From: Gilvimarinus sp. DA14
GTDB lineage: Bacteria; Pseudomonadota; Gammaproteobacteria; Pseudomonadales; Cellvibrionaceae
NCBI RefSeq assembly: GCF_024204685.1
Contig: NZ_CP100350.1
Coordinates: forward strand, 3,498,501-3,562,500
Reading direction: 5' to 3'
DNA: 64,000 bases
Below are positions 1 to 9,486 of this stretch, piece after piece. Numbering within the stretch: the first letter of the stretch is position 1; each line of letters opens with the position of its first letter. Under the pieces are notes generated by a model. It was not told where the DNA came from. It saw only the letters and a list, made by a program, of their open reading frames with translations, and searched no databases. Position numbers and translations under genes: made by a program.

Positions 1-1
1 T

Positions 2-442
2 CCTGCCGCAGGAGTGTTGACAGTTTCTAGCTACAACGCGGGCGAAGGCGATTCAAATTACAGTGCTCTTTTAGAACGGCCAGTGTTTTGGCGTGAACGT
101 ACACCCTACACGCCTCCGCCGGAGAAGCCAAAAAAAGAAGTTGTTGTGGCAGCTCCAAAACAAAATACCAATATTGAAGATATGCAGCTCATAGGTGTAT
201 TTGCTGCCGGCTCTGAATCTAGCGTCACCTTGCGCTACAAAGGTGATACTCATCACCTGCGGGTGGACGATGATTTAGCTGGCTGGACACTTTTGAGTGT
301 GATGGCGAAAGGTGCTCTTTTTGGGCAGACCGACACTTTAGACGGTGACCTTGTGACTGCTCAAATTGAACTGGATCATGGGCCCTCGCTGCCAACCCAA
401 TGGCAGGGCGGTCACCCTTTTGAAGGGCAGAAACAAAATTGA
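2..442 (+). CDS. Type II secretion GspC-like periplasmic protein, 5' partial
   Basis: The reading frame is open to the left edge of the window, so this is the C-terminal part of a longer protein. The GTG at 14 sits directly against a GGAG run and is not a convincing start. What remains is a Pro/Lys-rich linker (a PPPEKPKKE stretch) followed by a small beta-rich domain starting around QLIGVFAAG and containing a GWTLLSV segment. This resembles the homology region of GspC, which couples the inner-membrane platform to the secretin. The call rests on this resemblance and on the secretin gene that follows with almost no gap. The N-terminal membrane anchor is outside the window. A GspN- or PilP-like protein is an alternative. 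Confidence 0.6.
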   Translation, partial: PAAGVLTVSSYNAGEGDSNYSALLERPVFWRERTPYTPPPEKPKKEVVVAAPKQNTNIEDMQLIGVFAAGSESSVTLRYKGDTHHLRVDDDLAGWTLLSVMAKGALFGQTDTLDGDLVTAQIELDHGPSLPTQWQGGHPFEGQKQN

Positions 443-462
443 ATTTGCGCGAAGAGAACTTC

Positions 463-2607
463 ATGACGACACGATACATAATCAAGCCACTGAACCTGGT
501 ATTGCTAACCTTGGCACTCTCTGGGTGTGCGACCGATGGTCTTTTTCCGCAAGACAGCTCTCCCGCTGTAGGGCTGACAGAAGAACCACCGTTAGATGTT
601 AGCTCAGGAAACGAAGAGCTCGATGCCGGGCATTCTGAACCGAATGCGCAAAACGAGCCGGAGCAACTACCTGCGCAGCTATATCCAGCGACTAGAAGCA
701 TGGTTAATATGCCGGCCGCTAGTCGTCCAGTAGCGTTGCAAGGGGAGGATGTAACACTTAATTTTCAGAAAACCCCTTTGATCGACGTAGTAAACGGCAT
801 AATGGGCGATATATTGGGGCTTGATTATATTGTCGAAGGAAATCTCAACGGGCAGGTTTCTCTACGCACCCGCTCGGCCATTCCGGTGGATCAGCTGCTG
901 GTCATTCTGGAGTCTATGCTGGAAATTAACGGTGCCTCTATAATTAAAACTAATAACGGGCGCTATATTGTCAGCTCAAACCCAAACCTTCAGCAATTGG
1001 CTCCTCGTTACTCTAACCCCGAGTCGTCAGGGGCTGGTTTTAGCAATGTCATTGTGCCGCTTGAGTACATTGGCGCAGCGCAAATGGCTGAGATTTTAAA
1101 GCCTGTCGCTCCAGAAAGTGCTTTTGTTCGTGTTGATTCCCTGAGAAACCTACTGATTTTGGGCGGCACCAGAACACAGATTGACGGCTGGATGGAAATT
1201 GTACGGACGTTTGATGTCGATTTTTTATCTGGGATGGCCGTTGGTATATTTCCCATCGAGTTTTCTACAGCTGAAGAGGTGGCAAACGCCTTAACTACCG
1301 TGTTGTCTTCGGGGCCGGGCGGCGAGGGAAACGAGCTTGAAGGGTTGGTGCGCATTGTTCCGCTCGATAGTTTAGGCAGCATCTTGGTGGTAACGCCTAA
1401 AAACAGTTATTTAGAGAAAATCAAAACGTGGGTCGCACGGCTCGATAAGGCTCCGGACGCTTCTACCGAACCGCAGCTATATGTTTATGACGTGGAAAAT
1501 GGTAATGCCGTTCACCTGGCACAGCTCTTGAGTAGTGTGTTCGGAGGCGGTGGCGGCGGAGTCAGCAGTGTCAACGATGGTGTGGCCCCCGGTCTAACCG
1601 CGACATCGACTTCAGGTGGCACCCAGGGTGGAGCCAGTCGCAATCGCGGTTCGAATCGAGGTTCAGGAGGTTCCAGCGCCAGCTTTTCGTTTGGTGATTC
1701 GGCTAAGATTATTGCAGATGACATCAACAACTCTTTGTTAATTTATGCAACAAGTTCGGATTACCGAAAAATTGAACCGGCGTTGAAGCGGTTAGATGTT
1801 GTGCCGTTACAAGTGCTCATAGAGGCCAGCATTCTCGAAGTAACCCTAAGAGACGACCTCCGTTATGGCCTTGAGTGGTACTTTGATAACAGCCTTCGAA
1901 ATGGCTGGAGCGGCAATGGGATGCTAGATACTGGTACGGGTGGTATTGGTCCTCAACTGGGATTCTCATATACGTTCAATAACCCATTGGGTGACTTACG
2001 TGCGGTTATAAACACCCTGGCTGAAAAAGAGTTGGTAAATGTGATTTCCACGCCTTCTATCATGGTGTTGGATAATCATTCCGCTGCGATTCACGTGGGG
2101 GATCAGCAGCCGGTGCGATCTTCGTCGACTGTGACCGACGGTGGTACGGTCACTAACTCCATTAATTATCGCGACACAGGGGTAAAGCTAGAGGTGGTGC
2201 CCTCCGTTAACTCAGGCGGTTTGGTTTCTATGTCATTAATGCAGTCGGTTACTGATGTTGGCTCTGTAGATGAAGCCACCGGGCAGACACGCTTTTACGA
2301 GCGCAATATCAATAGTGAAGTGGCTGTGCGATCGGGCGAATCTGTCGTATTAGGTGGCTTGATTAAAGACAATAAGACGACCGGAAAGGCTGGCGTGCCC
2401 TTTTTTCAGGATCTACCTATTATCGGCAGTTTATTTGGGACAACAACAATTTCTGAAGACCGGACCGAACTGTTAGTGATCATTACGCCACACGTCATTC
2501 AAAATGATCAGCAGCTTCGCGATGTTACCAGCGAGATGCGTAGGCGTATGAATGCGCTGGAAATTTTTAACGGTATGCATGGTTCGGGTGTTGAGGCCGA
2601 CGATTGA
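463..2607 (+). CDS. gspD: Type II secretion system secretin GspD (lipoprotein form)
   Basis: Outer-membrane secretin, the multimeric channel through which folded exoproteins such as polysaccharide hydrolases leave the cell. ATG 463 is preferred over the TTG at 439: it has an AGAG ribosome site just upstream and begins a clean lipoprotein signal ending in LSGC, with Cys22 as the lipidated residue. The 714-residue protein shows the N0 domain (about residues 85-170), N1/N2 repeats (VPLEYIGAAQMAEIL), an N3 domain interrupted by a Gly/Ser-rich insert (about residues 350-410), and the secretin domain with VPLQVLIEASILEV and the C-terminal GGLIKDN...PIIGSLFG...ELLVIITPHVI signature. It follows the GspC-like gene within about 20 bp, as is usual for gspC-gspD. 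Many GspD proteins rely on a separate pilotin; the lipobox suggests this one may reach the outer membrane by itself. Confidence 0.93.
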   Translation: MTTRYIIKPLNLVLLTLALSGCATDGLFPQDSSPAVGLTEEPPLDVSSGNEELDAGHSEPNAQNEPEQLPAQLYPATRSMVNMPAASRPVALQGEDVTLNFQKTPLIDVVNGIMGDILGLDYIVEGNLNGQVSLRTRSAIPVDQLLVILESMLEINGASIIKTNNGRYIVSSNPNLQQLAPRYSNPESSGAGFSNVIVPLEYIGAAQMAEILKPVAPESAFVRVDSLRNLLILGGTRTQIDGWMEIVRTFDVDFLSGMAVGIFPIEFSTAEEVANALTTVLSSGPGGEGNELEGLVRIVPLDSLGSILVVTPKNSYLEKIKTWVARLDKAPDASTEPQLYVYDVENGNAVHLAQLLSSVFGGGGGGVSSVNDGVAPGLTATSTSGGTQGGASRNRGSNRGSGGSSASFSFGDSAKIIADDINNSLLIYATSSDYRKIEPALKRLDVVPLQVLIEASILEVTLRDDLRYGLEWYFDNSLRNGWSGNGMLDTGTGGIGPQLGFSYTFNNPLGDLRAVINTLAEKELVNVISTPSIMVLDNHSAAIHVGDQQPVRSSSTVTDGGTVTNSINYRDTGVKLEVVPSVNSGGLVSMSLMQSVTDVGSVDEATGQTRFYERNINSEVAVRSGESVVLGGLIKDNKTTGKAGVPFFQDLPIIGSLFGTTTISEDRTELLVIITPHVIQNDQQLRDVTSEMRRRMNALEIFNGMHGSGVEADD

Positions 2608-2675
2608 TAAGTGTCGGAGCCGCCTAGATAAGGCATTGCAAATCGAAATTTTTAAGTAATTTATGAGGAGTCAGA

Positions 2676-3077
2676 ATGCTGCGCAGATATATATGTCTGT
2701 CTTTTACAATGGTGTCATTGTTTGTCGGGGTAACTGGCTGTGCTTTGCTCGAGCCCAAGTCAGATGAAGAGGTTGTGGCACAGCGCGCACAAGAGTGGTC
2801 TAACGCTTTGTTAGAACAAGATTATTCTTCGGCATATGCCTACACTTCTCCTGGCTTTAAAAGTAGGGAAAGTGCACGTAAGTATACGAAGAGATATGCT
2901 GGTTCCGGTATTTGGATTAATACCAATGTAGAAAAGGTTGCATGTGAGGTCGACACTTGCGAAGTTGTGGTGAAGGTTCGCTATAAAATCCAGAAGCAAA
3001 ACCTCACGGCTAGCACGCTGTTAACTGAGAAGTGGGTTAAGGTCGATGGAGACTGGTGGTTGTATCACAGTGACTAA
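2676..3077 (+). CDS. Small hypothetical lipoprotein, NTF2-like
   Basis: A 133-residue protein with a lipoprotein signal peptide (VTGC, Cys22) and a strong ribosome site (GAGGAG about 8 bp before the ATG). After the signal comes a helical segment (EEVVAQRAQEWSNALLEQDYSSAYAYTSPGFKS) and then alternating strands ending in KWVKVDGDWWLYHSD. This pattern is typical of small NTF2-like/SnoaL-like folds. The Cys pair in CEVDTC could form a disulfide. It lies 68 bp downstream of gspD, so it may be co-transcribed with the secretion genes. No specific function can be named. Confidence 0.65.
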   Translation: MLRRYICLSFTMVSLFVGVTGCALLEPKSDEEVVAQRAQEWSNALLEQDYSSAYAYTSPGFKSRESARKYTKRYAGSGIWINTNVEKVACEVDTCEVVVKVRYKIQKQNLTASTLLTEKWVKVDGDWWLYHSD

Positions 3078-3229
3078 CAATGCTAATTGTGGTGCTTGCG
3101 GTCTCTCGCATGGTATGCCTTACGATGAACTTTTTTTGAGTGTCACGCCCTGCTCATTTTACGTGGCGGAAAGTCCATGGTGTATATAGGCTGATAGAGG
3201 TTTAGTCACCTTATGTTAGGTAAAAATGT

Positions 3230-4147
3230 TTGAGCGTGAATGATATTTTAAGCTCAGTCGCTTCGCCTTCCTGTGCTGATGTGATTGTGCCAATGTATAA
3301 AGGCTGCGACTCCACGGTCAAGTGCGTTCAATCTGTACTGGCCACTTTGCCTGTCGATTCACAACTGATTTTAGTTAATGATGCATCACCTGAACTTGGT
3401 CTGACCGAGCATATAGAGCGATGGAGGTTAGATAAGCGAATTACTTTAATTGAGAATCAGCAGAATCTGGGTTTTGTAGCTAGTGTGAATCGTGGCATGA
3501 GTACAACAAATAATGATGTTGTGCTGTTAAATAGCGATACGGAAGTCTCTGCAGATTGGTTGAGTCGGTTGCAGCGCGCGGCATATCAAGAGACGGAAGT
3601 TGCGACTGTTACTCCCTTTTCCAATAATGCAACCGTTTGTTCCTATCCTTCGCTGAGTGGAGATGGTGTCATGTTAAAGGGCATGGGCGTGAATGAGCTT
3701 CATTCTGTTTGTGCGCTCGTGAATAGTGGCGTGACAGCAGAGTTGCCCACAGCGGTTGGTTTTTGCATGTACATTCGCCGCGATTGCCTGAACGAAGTGG
3801 GTGATTTTGATGAAGAGGCGTTTGGTAAGGGCTATGGTGAGGAAAACGATTTTTGCCTAAGGGCCAGCCAGAAGGGATGGAAACATTTATTGGCTGCAGA
3901 TTGTTTTGTCTATCACGACGGTGGCGTCAGCTTTAGTGAGCAGAAGCAGGGCTTGGTCGCCAATGCTGAAAAAGTGATTGCTGAGCGCTATCCTAGCTAT
4001 TTTAGCGATGTTAAAAAGTTTATTCAGCGAGACCCTATTCGTCCATTTCGCGATAGAATAGATGCCGAAATTTTTCGCCGTGGCGGTGGGGCAGCGACAG
4101 CGCTTTGGGCGTTGCGAGCCCAAGAATACCGTTCGCGCAGCAACTAA
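3230..4147 (+). CDS. Family 2 glycosyltransferase
   Basis: A 305-residue GT-A fold glycosyltransferase. It shows ADVIVPMYKG near the N-terminus, the first acidic pair in LVNDASPE, the nucleotide/metal motif LLNSDTEV, and EENDFCLRA followed by YHDGG near the acceptor side. This pattern is typical of rhamnosyl- and related transferases acting on surface polysaccharides. The start is a TTG at 3230 with GTTAGG about 9 bp upstream. The ATG at 3226 is in another frame and stops after five codons. The next gene begins about 10 bp after the stop, so the two are probably co-transcribed. Donor and acceptor cannot be told from the sequence. Confidence 0.82.
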   Translation: MSVNDILSSVASPSCADVIVPMYKGCDSTVKCVQSVLATLPVDSQLILVNDASPELGLTEHIERWRLDKRITLIENQQNLGFVASVNRGMSTTNNDVVLLNSDTEVSADWLSRLQRAAYQETEVATVTPFSNNATVCSYPSLSGDGVMLKGMGVNELHSVCALVNSGVTAELPTAVGFCMYIRRDCLNEVGDFDEEAFGKGYGEENDFCLRASQKGWKHLLAADCFVYHDGGVSFSEQKQGLVANAEKVIAERYPSYFSDVKKFIQRDPIRPFRDRIDAEIFRRGGGAATALWALRAQEYRSRSN

Positions 4148-4157
4148 TTGGCTATCA

Positions 4158-7100
4158 ATGGACGCTACGACAGATATACCCGCTCAAGCTGCACAGGCTC
4201 TGGATTTAATACTCCGTTCTGACACTCCTACGATATTATTCGTTACACACGGTTGGGGCGGTGGAGTAGAGCAACACATCCAACAGTTGATAGACCTGTC
4301 TGGTCTTAACGTGGTCGTTCTTCACGGTGGAGAAGGTGGCCGGGTAGATGTTGCTTTATTCCCCCTAAATGCCGCTACCACTCAAATTCACACAGCCGGT
4401 TTCGGTGCTAAAACATTGGATGCTTGGCATTTGTGGCTGACGGCTTTACCTGTTAGCAGAGTGCACTTGCATCACTTACATGGTTGGCCTATTGAAATTC
4501 TTACTTTAATCCAGCGGCTTCAGTGCCCGTTGGATATAACCGCTCACGATGCCTATTTAACCTCACGATTTTATCACCAGCTTGAAAGCGGGCCTTGTTG
4601 CAATGAGCCTGGCTGGCCACATCAGGATAGTGAAAGGCAGGAGGTTTTAAAGCCCTTGATTAATTCCGCCGAGCGGGTGATCTTACCCTCGGCTTTTCTC
4701 AAGTCCGCACTGAAAGAGGCGTACCCTCAGGCCAATACTGTTGTTCAGGCCCACCCAGAGCGGGTCGAGTGCGCTCCGCAAGCGTACAAGGTTGTGGTCT
4801 TAGGAGCTCTGTCGGCAGAAAAGGGGTTGGCGCTTGTAGAGCAACTGGCTCTATTGGCCGACCAGCAGGCGTCCGGATTACACGTAGTTTTACTGGGCTA
4901 CCCTACTGAGCCCACTCAGGCTCCGATCACAATACGTGGCAATTATCAGCCGGAACATTTATCTGAACTGTTGGCGTTGGAAAAAGCCGATGCGATTTTG
5001 TTTCCCGCCCAAGTCCCAGAAACTTATAGTTTTACCCTAAGTCAGGCAATGGCCTCGGGCCTTCCTATTATCAGTTCGGATATTGGAGCTCTAGGCGAGC
5101 GCCTCCGCGGCTATCCGGCTCATCACCTGCTGGAGCCGACGGCTCCGGTGGTTGAATGGCTGGCAGAGCTTAAGCAAGCGGTGAACTATAAGAGGAAAGA
5201 ATACAAGACTTTTATCAATACGCTCGATAGCTACGGTCAGTGGTATGTAAAACCTATCAAGCGGGATAGAGTCGAGCCTTTAGCTGATGTGTTAGCGCTG
5301 ATTGAACTGCTGCAAACTTTCCCTGCTCCGGTCCCCGTGCCAGGCAAACCCATTAAGTCGCTATTGCACTACGGTCTGCAAACGCGTCATTTTGGTGTTC
5401 TTCATGAAGTCGCACGACGGTTGCAGGTTGTGCCCGACACCGAAGAGGAAGTGGCCGGGATGCAGCAGTATCGCGAAGCATTGCAGCAGCGTGAAACTAT
5501 AAGATTAGAATTAGACCGTGCCTGTGAAAAATTAGATCTAACCAAGGCCGAGTTTCGCTCATATGTTTTGGAGGCAGAAGACGATTACCGTCAGTTGACC
5601 CGACGTTACGAAGTCGATATGGCGGCAGCGGATGAATCTCTTGAGCTATATCGGGAAAATTTAGAGCAAGCTAAGGACAGTATCGAGCGCTTCCAGGAGC
5701 AGGGGCAACAGGCGCAAGGATATATCGATCATTTAGAGTCAGAGCTAAATAAGGCACGTGATCAAGTTCAGCAGGCAATTGATGAGCGAGATGCACTACT
5801 AAACAGTTTTTCCTGGAAGCTTACACGACCTTTGCGTGTTTTAAAGCGTGGCATTAAAAAGGCCTTGCTCGTACTAAAGGTGGTGTTGCGACATTTGCTT
5901 CGCCCGGCGTCTTATCAACGATTATTCTCAATGCTGCGTCGGCGTCAATGGCGTGAAGTTGCAGGCATACTTGGGTATCAAGCCAATGCGCAAGTAACTC
6001 AGCAACAGTTGGTGGGGCAGCTAAGCCACGAGGTTCAGGCGCGGGTGCAAACGGTGCAGAAGGCGCTGCAGCCGTTAGACGAGTTGACGCCTTTGAAATT
6101 GGCGACCTCGGATCAGCCTGAGGTCTCGATTGTTATCCCCGTGTATGGACAGCATCAGACGACTTATCAGTGCTTAAAAAGCATTGCCGAGAACCCTCCA
6201 GCGCAGGCCTTTGAAGTGGTTCTCGCGGACGATTGCTCTCCCGAGCCTGCCGCAGAGGCGTTGGCTGTGGTAGAGGGTATTCGTATTGTACGCGCCGAGC
6301 AAAATCAGGGGTTTGTGGGCAACAGCAATATGGGCGCCCAAGCTGCACGCGGCGAGTATGTAGTGTTGTTGAATAACGATACCCTTTTGACACCAGGTGC
6401 TTTGGATGCGTTGGTAAGCACCTTCGATCAGCATAAACAAGTAGGTATGGTTGGGGCAAAACTGCTGAACGCTGATGGCAGCGTGCAAGAGGCCGGTGGC
6501 ATTATCTGGCGTGATGGGAGTGGTTGGAACTGGGGGCGTAATCAGCGCGCCGACGATCCGCGATTTAACTATGTGCGCGATGTGGATTATTGCTCGGGGG
6601 CGGTATTGGCGCTTAAGCGAGATTTATTTATCCAGTTGGGCGGTTTCGACGAATATTACAAGCCAGCTTATTATGAAGATACAGATTTAGCTTTCCGGAT
6701 TCGCGAGTTGGGTTTGCGGGTGCTCTACCAGCCGGCTGCTGAAGTGTTTCACATCGAGGGGGTTAGCCACGGCACGGATGAAACCAGTGGTGTTAAAGCC
6801 TATCAGGTGAAGAACGCTAAAAAATTTCATCAGCGCTGGCAGCGTGTGCTTGAATCTCATAACGATAACGCAATAGATCCAGAAAAGGAAAGTCTCAGGT
6901 ACACGAGCGGCAATGTACTTGTCATTGAGGCCTGCATGATCACCCCTGATCAGGATTCGGGCTCTGTACGAATGCTCAATTTATTGCAGATACTTAAGAG
7001 TGAGGGGTATCACGTCACTTTTATTGCGGACAATTTGGAGTTTCGGGATAAAGTGGTACGTCAATTAAACGCCATGGGTGTCGAGGTGCTCTACGGCGCT

Positions 7101-7997
7101 TGGGCAGGTTCTGTTCGACGAGTGTTGCGTAAACTGGGGCCTTCGTTGGATGCGATTTTTGTCAGTCGACACTATATCGCTTCTCAGTATATTTCACTTG
7201 CACGCGCTGTAGCGCCGCAGGCGAAATTCATCTTTGATACGGTTGATCTGCACTTTGTGCGTGAAGAGCGAGAAGCTGAGCTTAGTGGCGATCAGACTCT
7301 TTTGCAGCAGTCGCGCGATACCAAGCGTAAAGAGCTTGGACTGATCAAGGATAGCGATATTACTCTGGTTGTATCCGAGTTTGAAAAGAAATTGCTCGCG
7401 GATATCGTACCGCAAGCCCGGGTCGAGATTGTTTCAAATATTCACTCCCACACTCCAGAACGTCCTGGTTATAGCGAACGTGAAGGAATTATTTTTGTCG
7501 GCGGCTTTAGGCATCCACCCAATATAGATGCTGTAGAGTGGTATTCCGAGAGAGTGCTGCCTCATGTAAAGCGCCTTCTTCCAGGGGTTAAAACCACGAT
7601 TATTGGCAGTCAAATGCCTGACTCTATTAAAGCTCTTGCCAGCGATGAGAGTTTGCGGGTTTTAGGGTTCGTGGAGGATATTGAGCCCGAGCTAACATCA
7701 GCCCGTGTTTCGATTGCTCCACTTCGTTACGGTGCCGGGGTAAAAGGTAAAGTCAACGAAGCTATGAACTACGCTATTCCAGTGGTGGCTACCGCCTGTG
7801 CAGTGGAGGGTATGCACGCCGAAGATGGAATTGATTGTCTTATTGCGGATGATGCGGAAGAGTTTGCCGAGAAAATTGCGCGCGTGTATAACGATGCCGA
7901 CTTGTGGGCGAAAATTTCTGCTGGTGGCGTTAAAAACCTGGAGTCACACTTTTCTCCGGATGCGGCAAAGCCGGCAGTGCAGCGAATCTTTGCCTAG
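4158..7997 (+). CDS. Three-domain glycosyltransferase: GT4, coiled coil, GT2, GT4
   Basis: A 1279-residue protein likely to carry out more than one glycosyl transfer during surface-polysaccharide assembly. ATG 4158 (MDATTD) is chosen over ATG 4062, which would overlap the previous gene by 86 bp and adds an Arg-rich stretch without homology features. Domain order: an N-terminal GT-B/GT4-like domain (ILFVTHGWGGGVEQHIQQL; FPAQVPETYSFTLSQAMASGLPII); a long Glu/Gln-rich coiled coil; the SFSWKLTRPLRVLKRG motif common in rhamnan or O-antigen transferases; a GT2 domain (VSIVIPVYGQ, LLNNDTLL, YYEDTDLAFRI); and a C-terminal GT4 domain (VIEACMITPDQDSGSVRML; GFVEDIEPELTSARVSIAPLRYGAGVKGKVNEAM). The ribosome site is weak, suggesting translational coupling to the gene before it. 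Confidence 0.85.
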   Translation: MDATTDIPAQAAQALDLILRSDTPTILFVTHGWGGGVEQHIQQLIDLSGLNVVVLHGGEGGRVDVALFPLNAATTQIHTAGFGAKTLDAWHLWLTALPVSRVHLHHLHGWPIEILTLIQRLQCPLDITAHDAYLTSRFYHQLESGPCCNEPGWPHQDSERQEVLKPLINSAERVILPSAFLKSALKEAYPQANTVVQAHPERVECAPQAYKVVVLGALSAEKGLALVEQLALLADQQASGLHVVLLGYPTEPTQAPITIRGNYQPEHLSELLALEKADAILFPAQVPETYSFTLSQAMASGLPIISSDIGALGERLRGYPAHHLLEPTAPVVEWLAELKQAVNYKRKEYKTFINTLDSYGQWYVKPIKRDRVEPLADVLALIELLQTFPAPVPVPGKPIKSLLHYGLQTRHFGVLHEVARRLQVVPDTEEEVAGMQQYREALQQRETIRLELDRACEKLDLTKAEFRSYVLEAEDDYRQLTRRYEVDMAAADESLELYRENLEQAKDSIERFQEQGQQAQGYIDHLESELNKARDQVQQAIDERDALLNSFSWKLTRPLRVLKRGIKKALLVLKVVLRHLLRPASYQRLFSMLRRRQWREVAGILGYQANAQVTQQQLVGQLSHEVQARVQTVQKALQPLDELTPLKLATSDQPEVSIVIPVYGQHQTTYQCLKSIAENPPAQAFEVVLADDCSPEPAAEALAVVEGIRIVRAEQNQGFVGNSNMGAQAARGEYVVLLNNDTLLTPGALDALVSTFDQHKQVGMVGAKLLNADGSVQEAGGIIWRDGSGWNWGRNQRADDPRFNYVRDVDYCSGAVLALKRDLFIQLGGFDEYYKPAYYEDTDLAFRIRELGLRVLYQPAAEVFHIEGVSHGTDETSGVKAYQVKNAKKFHQRWQRVLESHNDNAIDPEKESLRYTSGNVLVIEACMITPDQDSGSVRMLNLLQILKSEGYHVTFIADNLEFRDKVVRQLNAMGVEVLYGAWAGSVRRVLRKLGPSLDAIFVSRHYIASQYISLARAVAPQAKFIFDTVDLHFVREEREAELSGDQTLLQQSRDTKRKELGLIKDSDITLVVSEFEKKLLADIVPQARVEIVSNIHSHTPERPGYSEREGIIFVGGFRHPPNIDAVEWYSERVLPHVKRLLPGVKTTIIGSQMPDSIKALASDESLRVLGFVEDIEPELTSARVSIAPLRYGAGVKGKVNEAMNYAIPVVATACAVEGMHAEDGIDCLIADDAEEFAEKIARVYNDADLWAKISAGGVKNLESHFSPDAAKPAVQRIFA

Positions 7998-8037
7998 TCG
8001 AGTTTGGTGCGGCGCTTTAGCAGTGGAGTGATGGGCG

Positions 8038-8787
8038 ATGCCCTGCATTAGCATTGTAATGCCAGCTTACAATTGTGAGTCGACCCTGATCGAAGCGGTT
8101 GAATCTGTGCAAAGGCAGAGCTTGCAAGATTGGGAGCTGCTAATCGTTGATGACGCTTCAGAAGACTCTACCTTAGCGCTGGCTCGTGGTCTGGCTGCCG
8201 CCGATAAACGCATAATAGTAAGTTCTAGACCGCACAATAGTGGCGGCGCGGTAGCCCCGCGAAATGAGGCAGTAGCTGCAGCGAGCGGCGACTATATCGC
8301 GTTCTTGGATGCTGATGATAAATGGTGCGAGGATAAGCTCGAATCGCAGCTTTTTTATATGCAGCGGGCGGGATTGGATCTGTCCGGAACCTGGGTAACT
8401 GTGTGCGATGACCAAGGCGCAGTCACAGGCAGGCGCTGTCCAGAGGAGCTGGTGACCTTTGAATCTATGCTAAAAAATAACGCGCTAGCCTGCTCTAGTG
8501 TTATGTGTAAATCTTATTGGTTAAAAAAGCATCCCTTTCCAAGCGTCGGCCATGAAGATTATGCTTTGTGGTTGATTCTGTTACAAGAACAGGTCCGCGC
8601 AGGAATTCTGCAGCGCTCACTCACTTTTTATCGCAAACATAAGCGGTCTTTATCTGCGAATAAGTTTAAGGTGGTGCCATATTTTTGGCATATTTACCGC
8701 CGCCTGCTTAAGTTTTCTTGGTTCCAGTCCGCGGTTTTTACTTGCCGCTATATGGCTTTAGCCGCCTTACGCGATTTAAAGCGATAA
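8038..8787 (+). CDS. Family 2 glycosyltransferase (WcaA/WbbL-like)
   Basis: A 249-residue GT-A transferase with ISIVMPAYNCESTLIEAVESVQRQ at the N-terminus, the acidic pair in LIVDDASED, the metal-binding motif FLDADDKW and the late GHEDYALWL motif. GGAG lies about 10 bp before the ATG. An ATG 7 bp upstream is in another frame and stops after six codons. It follows the three-domain transferase by 40 bp and probably belongs to the same transcript. Its last 50 bp overlap tail-to-tail with the glycosyltransferase on the other strand. It is likely a sugar transferase of the same glycan as its neighbours; the sugar is unknown. Confidence 0.82.
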   Translation: MPCISIVMPAYNCESTLIEAVESVQRQSLQDWELLIVDDASEDSTLALARGLAAADKRIIVSSRPHNSGGAVAPRNEAVAAASGDYIAFLDADDKWCEDKLESQLFYMQRAGLDLSGTWVTVCDDQGAVTGRRCPEELVTFESMLKNNALACSSVMCKSYWLKKHPFPSVGHEDYALWLILLQEQVRAGILQRSLTFYRKHKRSLSANKFKVVPYFWHIYRRLLKFSWFQSAVFTCRYMALAALRDLKR

Positions 8788-9484
8788 CTTCGCTCGCGAT
8801 CATTTTGCATCTGGATTTTATGATAATTGGCCAAGGCCTGCGGGTGGGGCTTGAAAGATTATTGCCATGTTCTCTTTTGATGAGTACGCACTCTTCTATA
8901 TGCCCCATGGTGTTGCGGGTATTAGCAATCATTGCGATCCAAAGGTCGTGGGACTCTACCCATTTAGGGATCGGCAGAATCAGTGTCTTTAGGGAGCGGT
9001 TAAACCCCATGGCGCAGCCATAATATGCTCTACGGCCTAGTAAGATGCCGCCTAAATTTGTCCAGCGGTGATTGCTTTGGTTGGCTTTTAAAGAGTGTTG
9101 GTGCCTGGGCAAGGTTTTGCCGCTCGCGGCTATCGCTGTAAAGTTTCCCGCTATGGCTTCGTATTTTTCAGTCTGTAGGGAGCGGTACATGAGCTTGAGC
9201 CTGCCGCTAGGCCATATATCGTCCTGATCCGCTAGAAAAATATGCTCGCCGCGTGTCTCGGATATGGCTCTGGCAAAGCTTTGTACATGCCCCAGGCGCG
9301 TTTCGTTTTGCAGTACTCGAATTCGGGCGTCGGCGAACCCGAGGACGATATCGACCGTCGAGTCCTCTGAGCAGTCATCCACAATGATAAGTTCATCTTG
9401 CAGCTGCAGCTGAGACAAAATGGAATCAATTTGCTCGTGAATGTACTTGTCACCATTGTGGCTGGCCAGGCAAACACTGATCAT
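8738..9484 (-). CDS. Family 2 glycosyltransferase, probable rhamnosyltransferase
   Basis: A 248-residue GT-A protein: ISVCLASHNGDKYIHEQIDSIL, LIIVDDCSEDST, the metal motif FLADQDDIW, and ESHDLWIAMIAN in the acceptor half. The ADQDDIW form is common among rhamnosyltransferases. The gene starts 2 bp after rmlD on the same strand, making it the last gene of the rmlBACD operon, which supports dTDP-rhamnose as donor (inference). The 3' end overlaps the opposing glycosyltransferase gene by 50 bp. Confidence 0.82.
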   Translation of the reverse strand: MISVCLASHNGDKYIHEQIDSILSQLQLQDELIIVDDCSEDSTVDIVLGFADARIRVLQNETRLGHVQSFARAISETRGEHIFLADQDDIWPSGRLKLMYRSLQTEKYEAIAGNFTAIAASGKTLPRHQHSLKANQSNHRWTNLGGILLGRRAYYGCAMGFNRSLKTLILPIPKWVESHDLWIAMIANTRNTMGHIEECVLIKREHGNNLSSPTRRPWPIIIKSRCKMIASEVIALNRVRRLKPYSGK

Positions 9485-9486
9485 CG

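Noticed and set aside
4062-4157. Upstream start for the three-domain glycosyltransferase
   Set aside because: It would overlap the preceding gene by 86 bp and adds a basic stretch without family features; ATG 4158 fits better.
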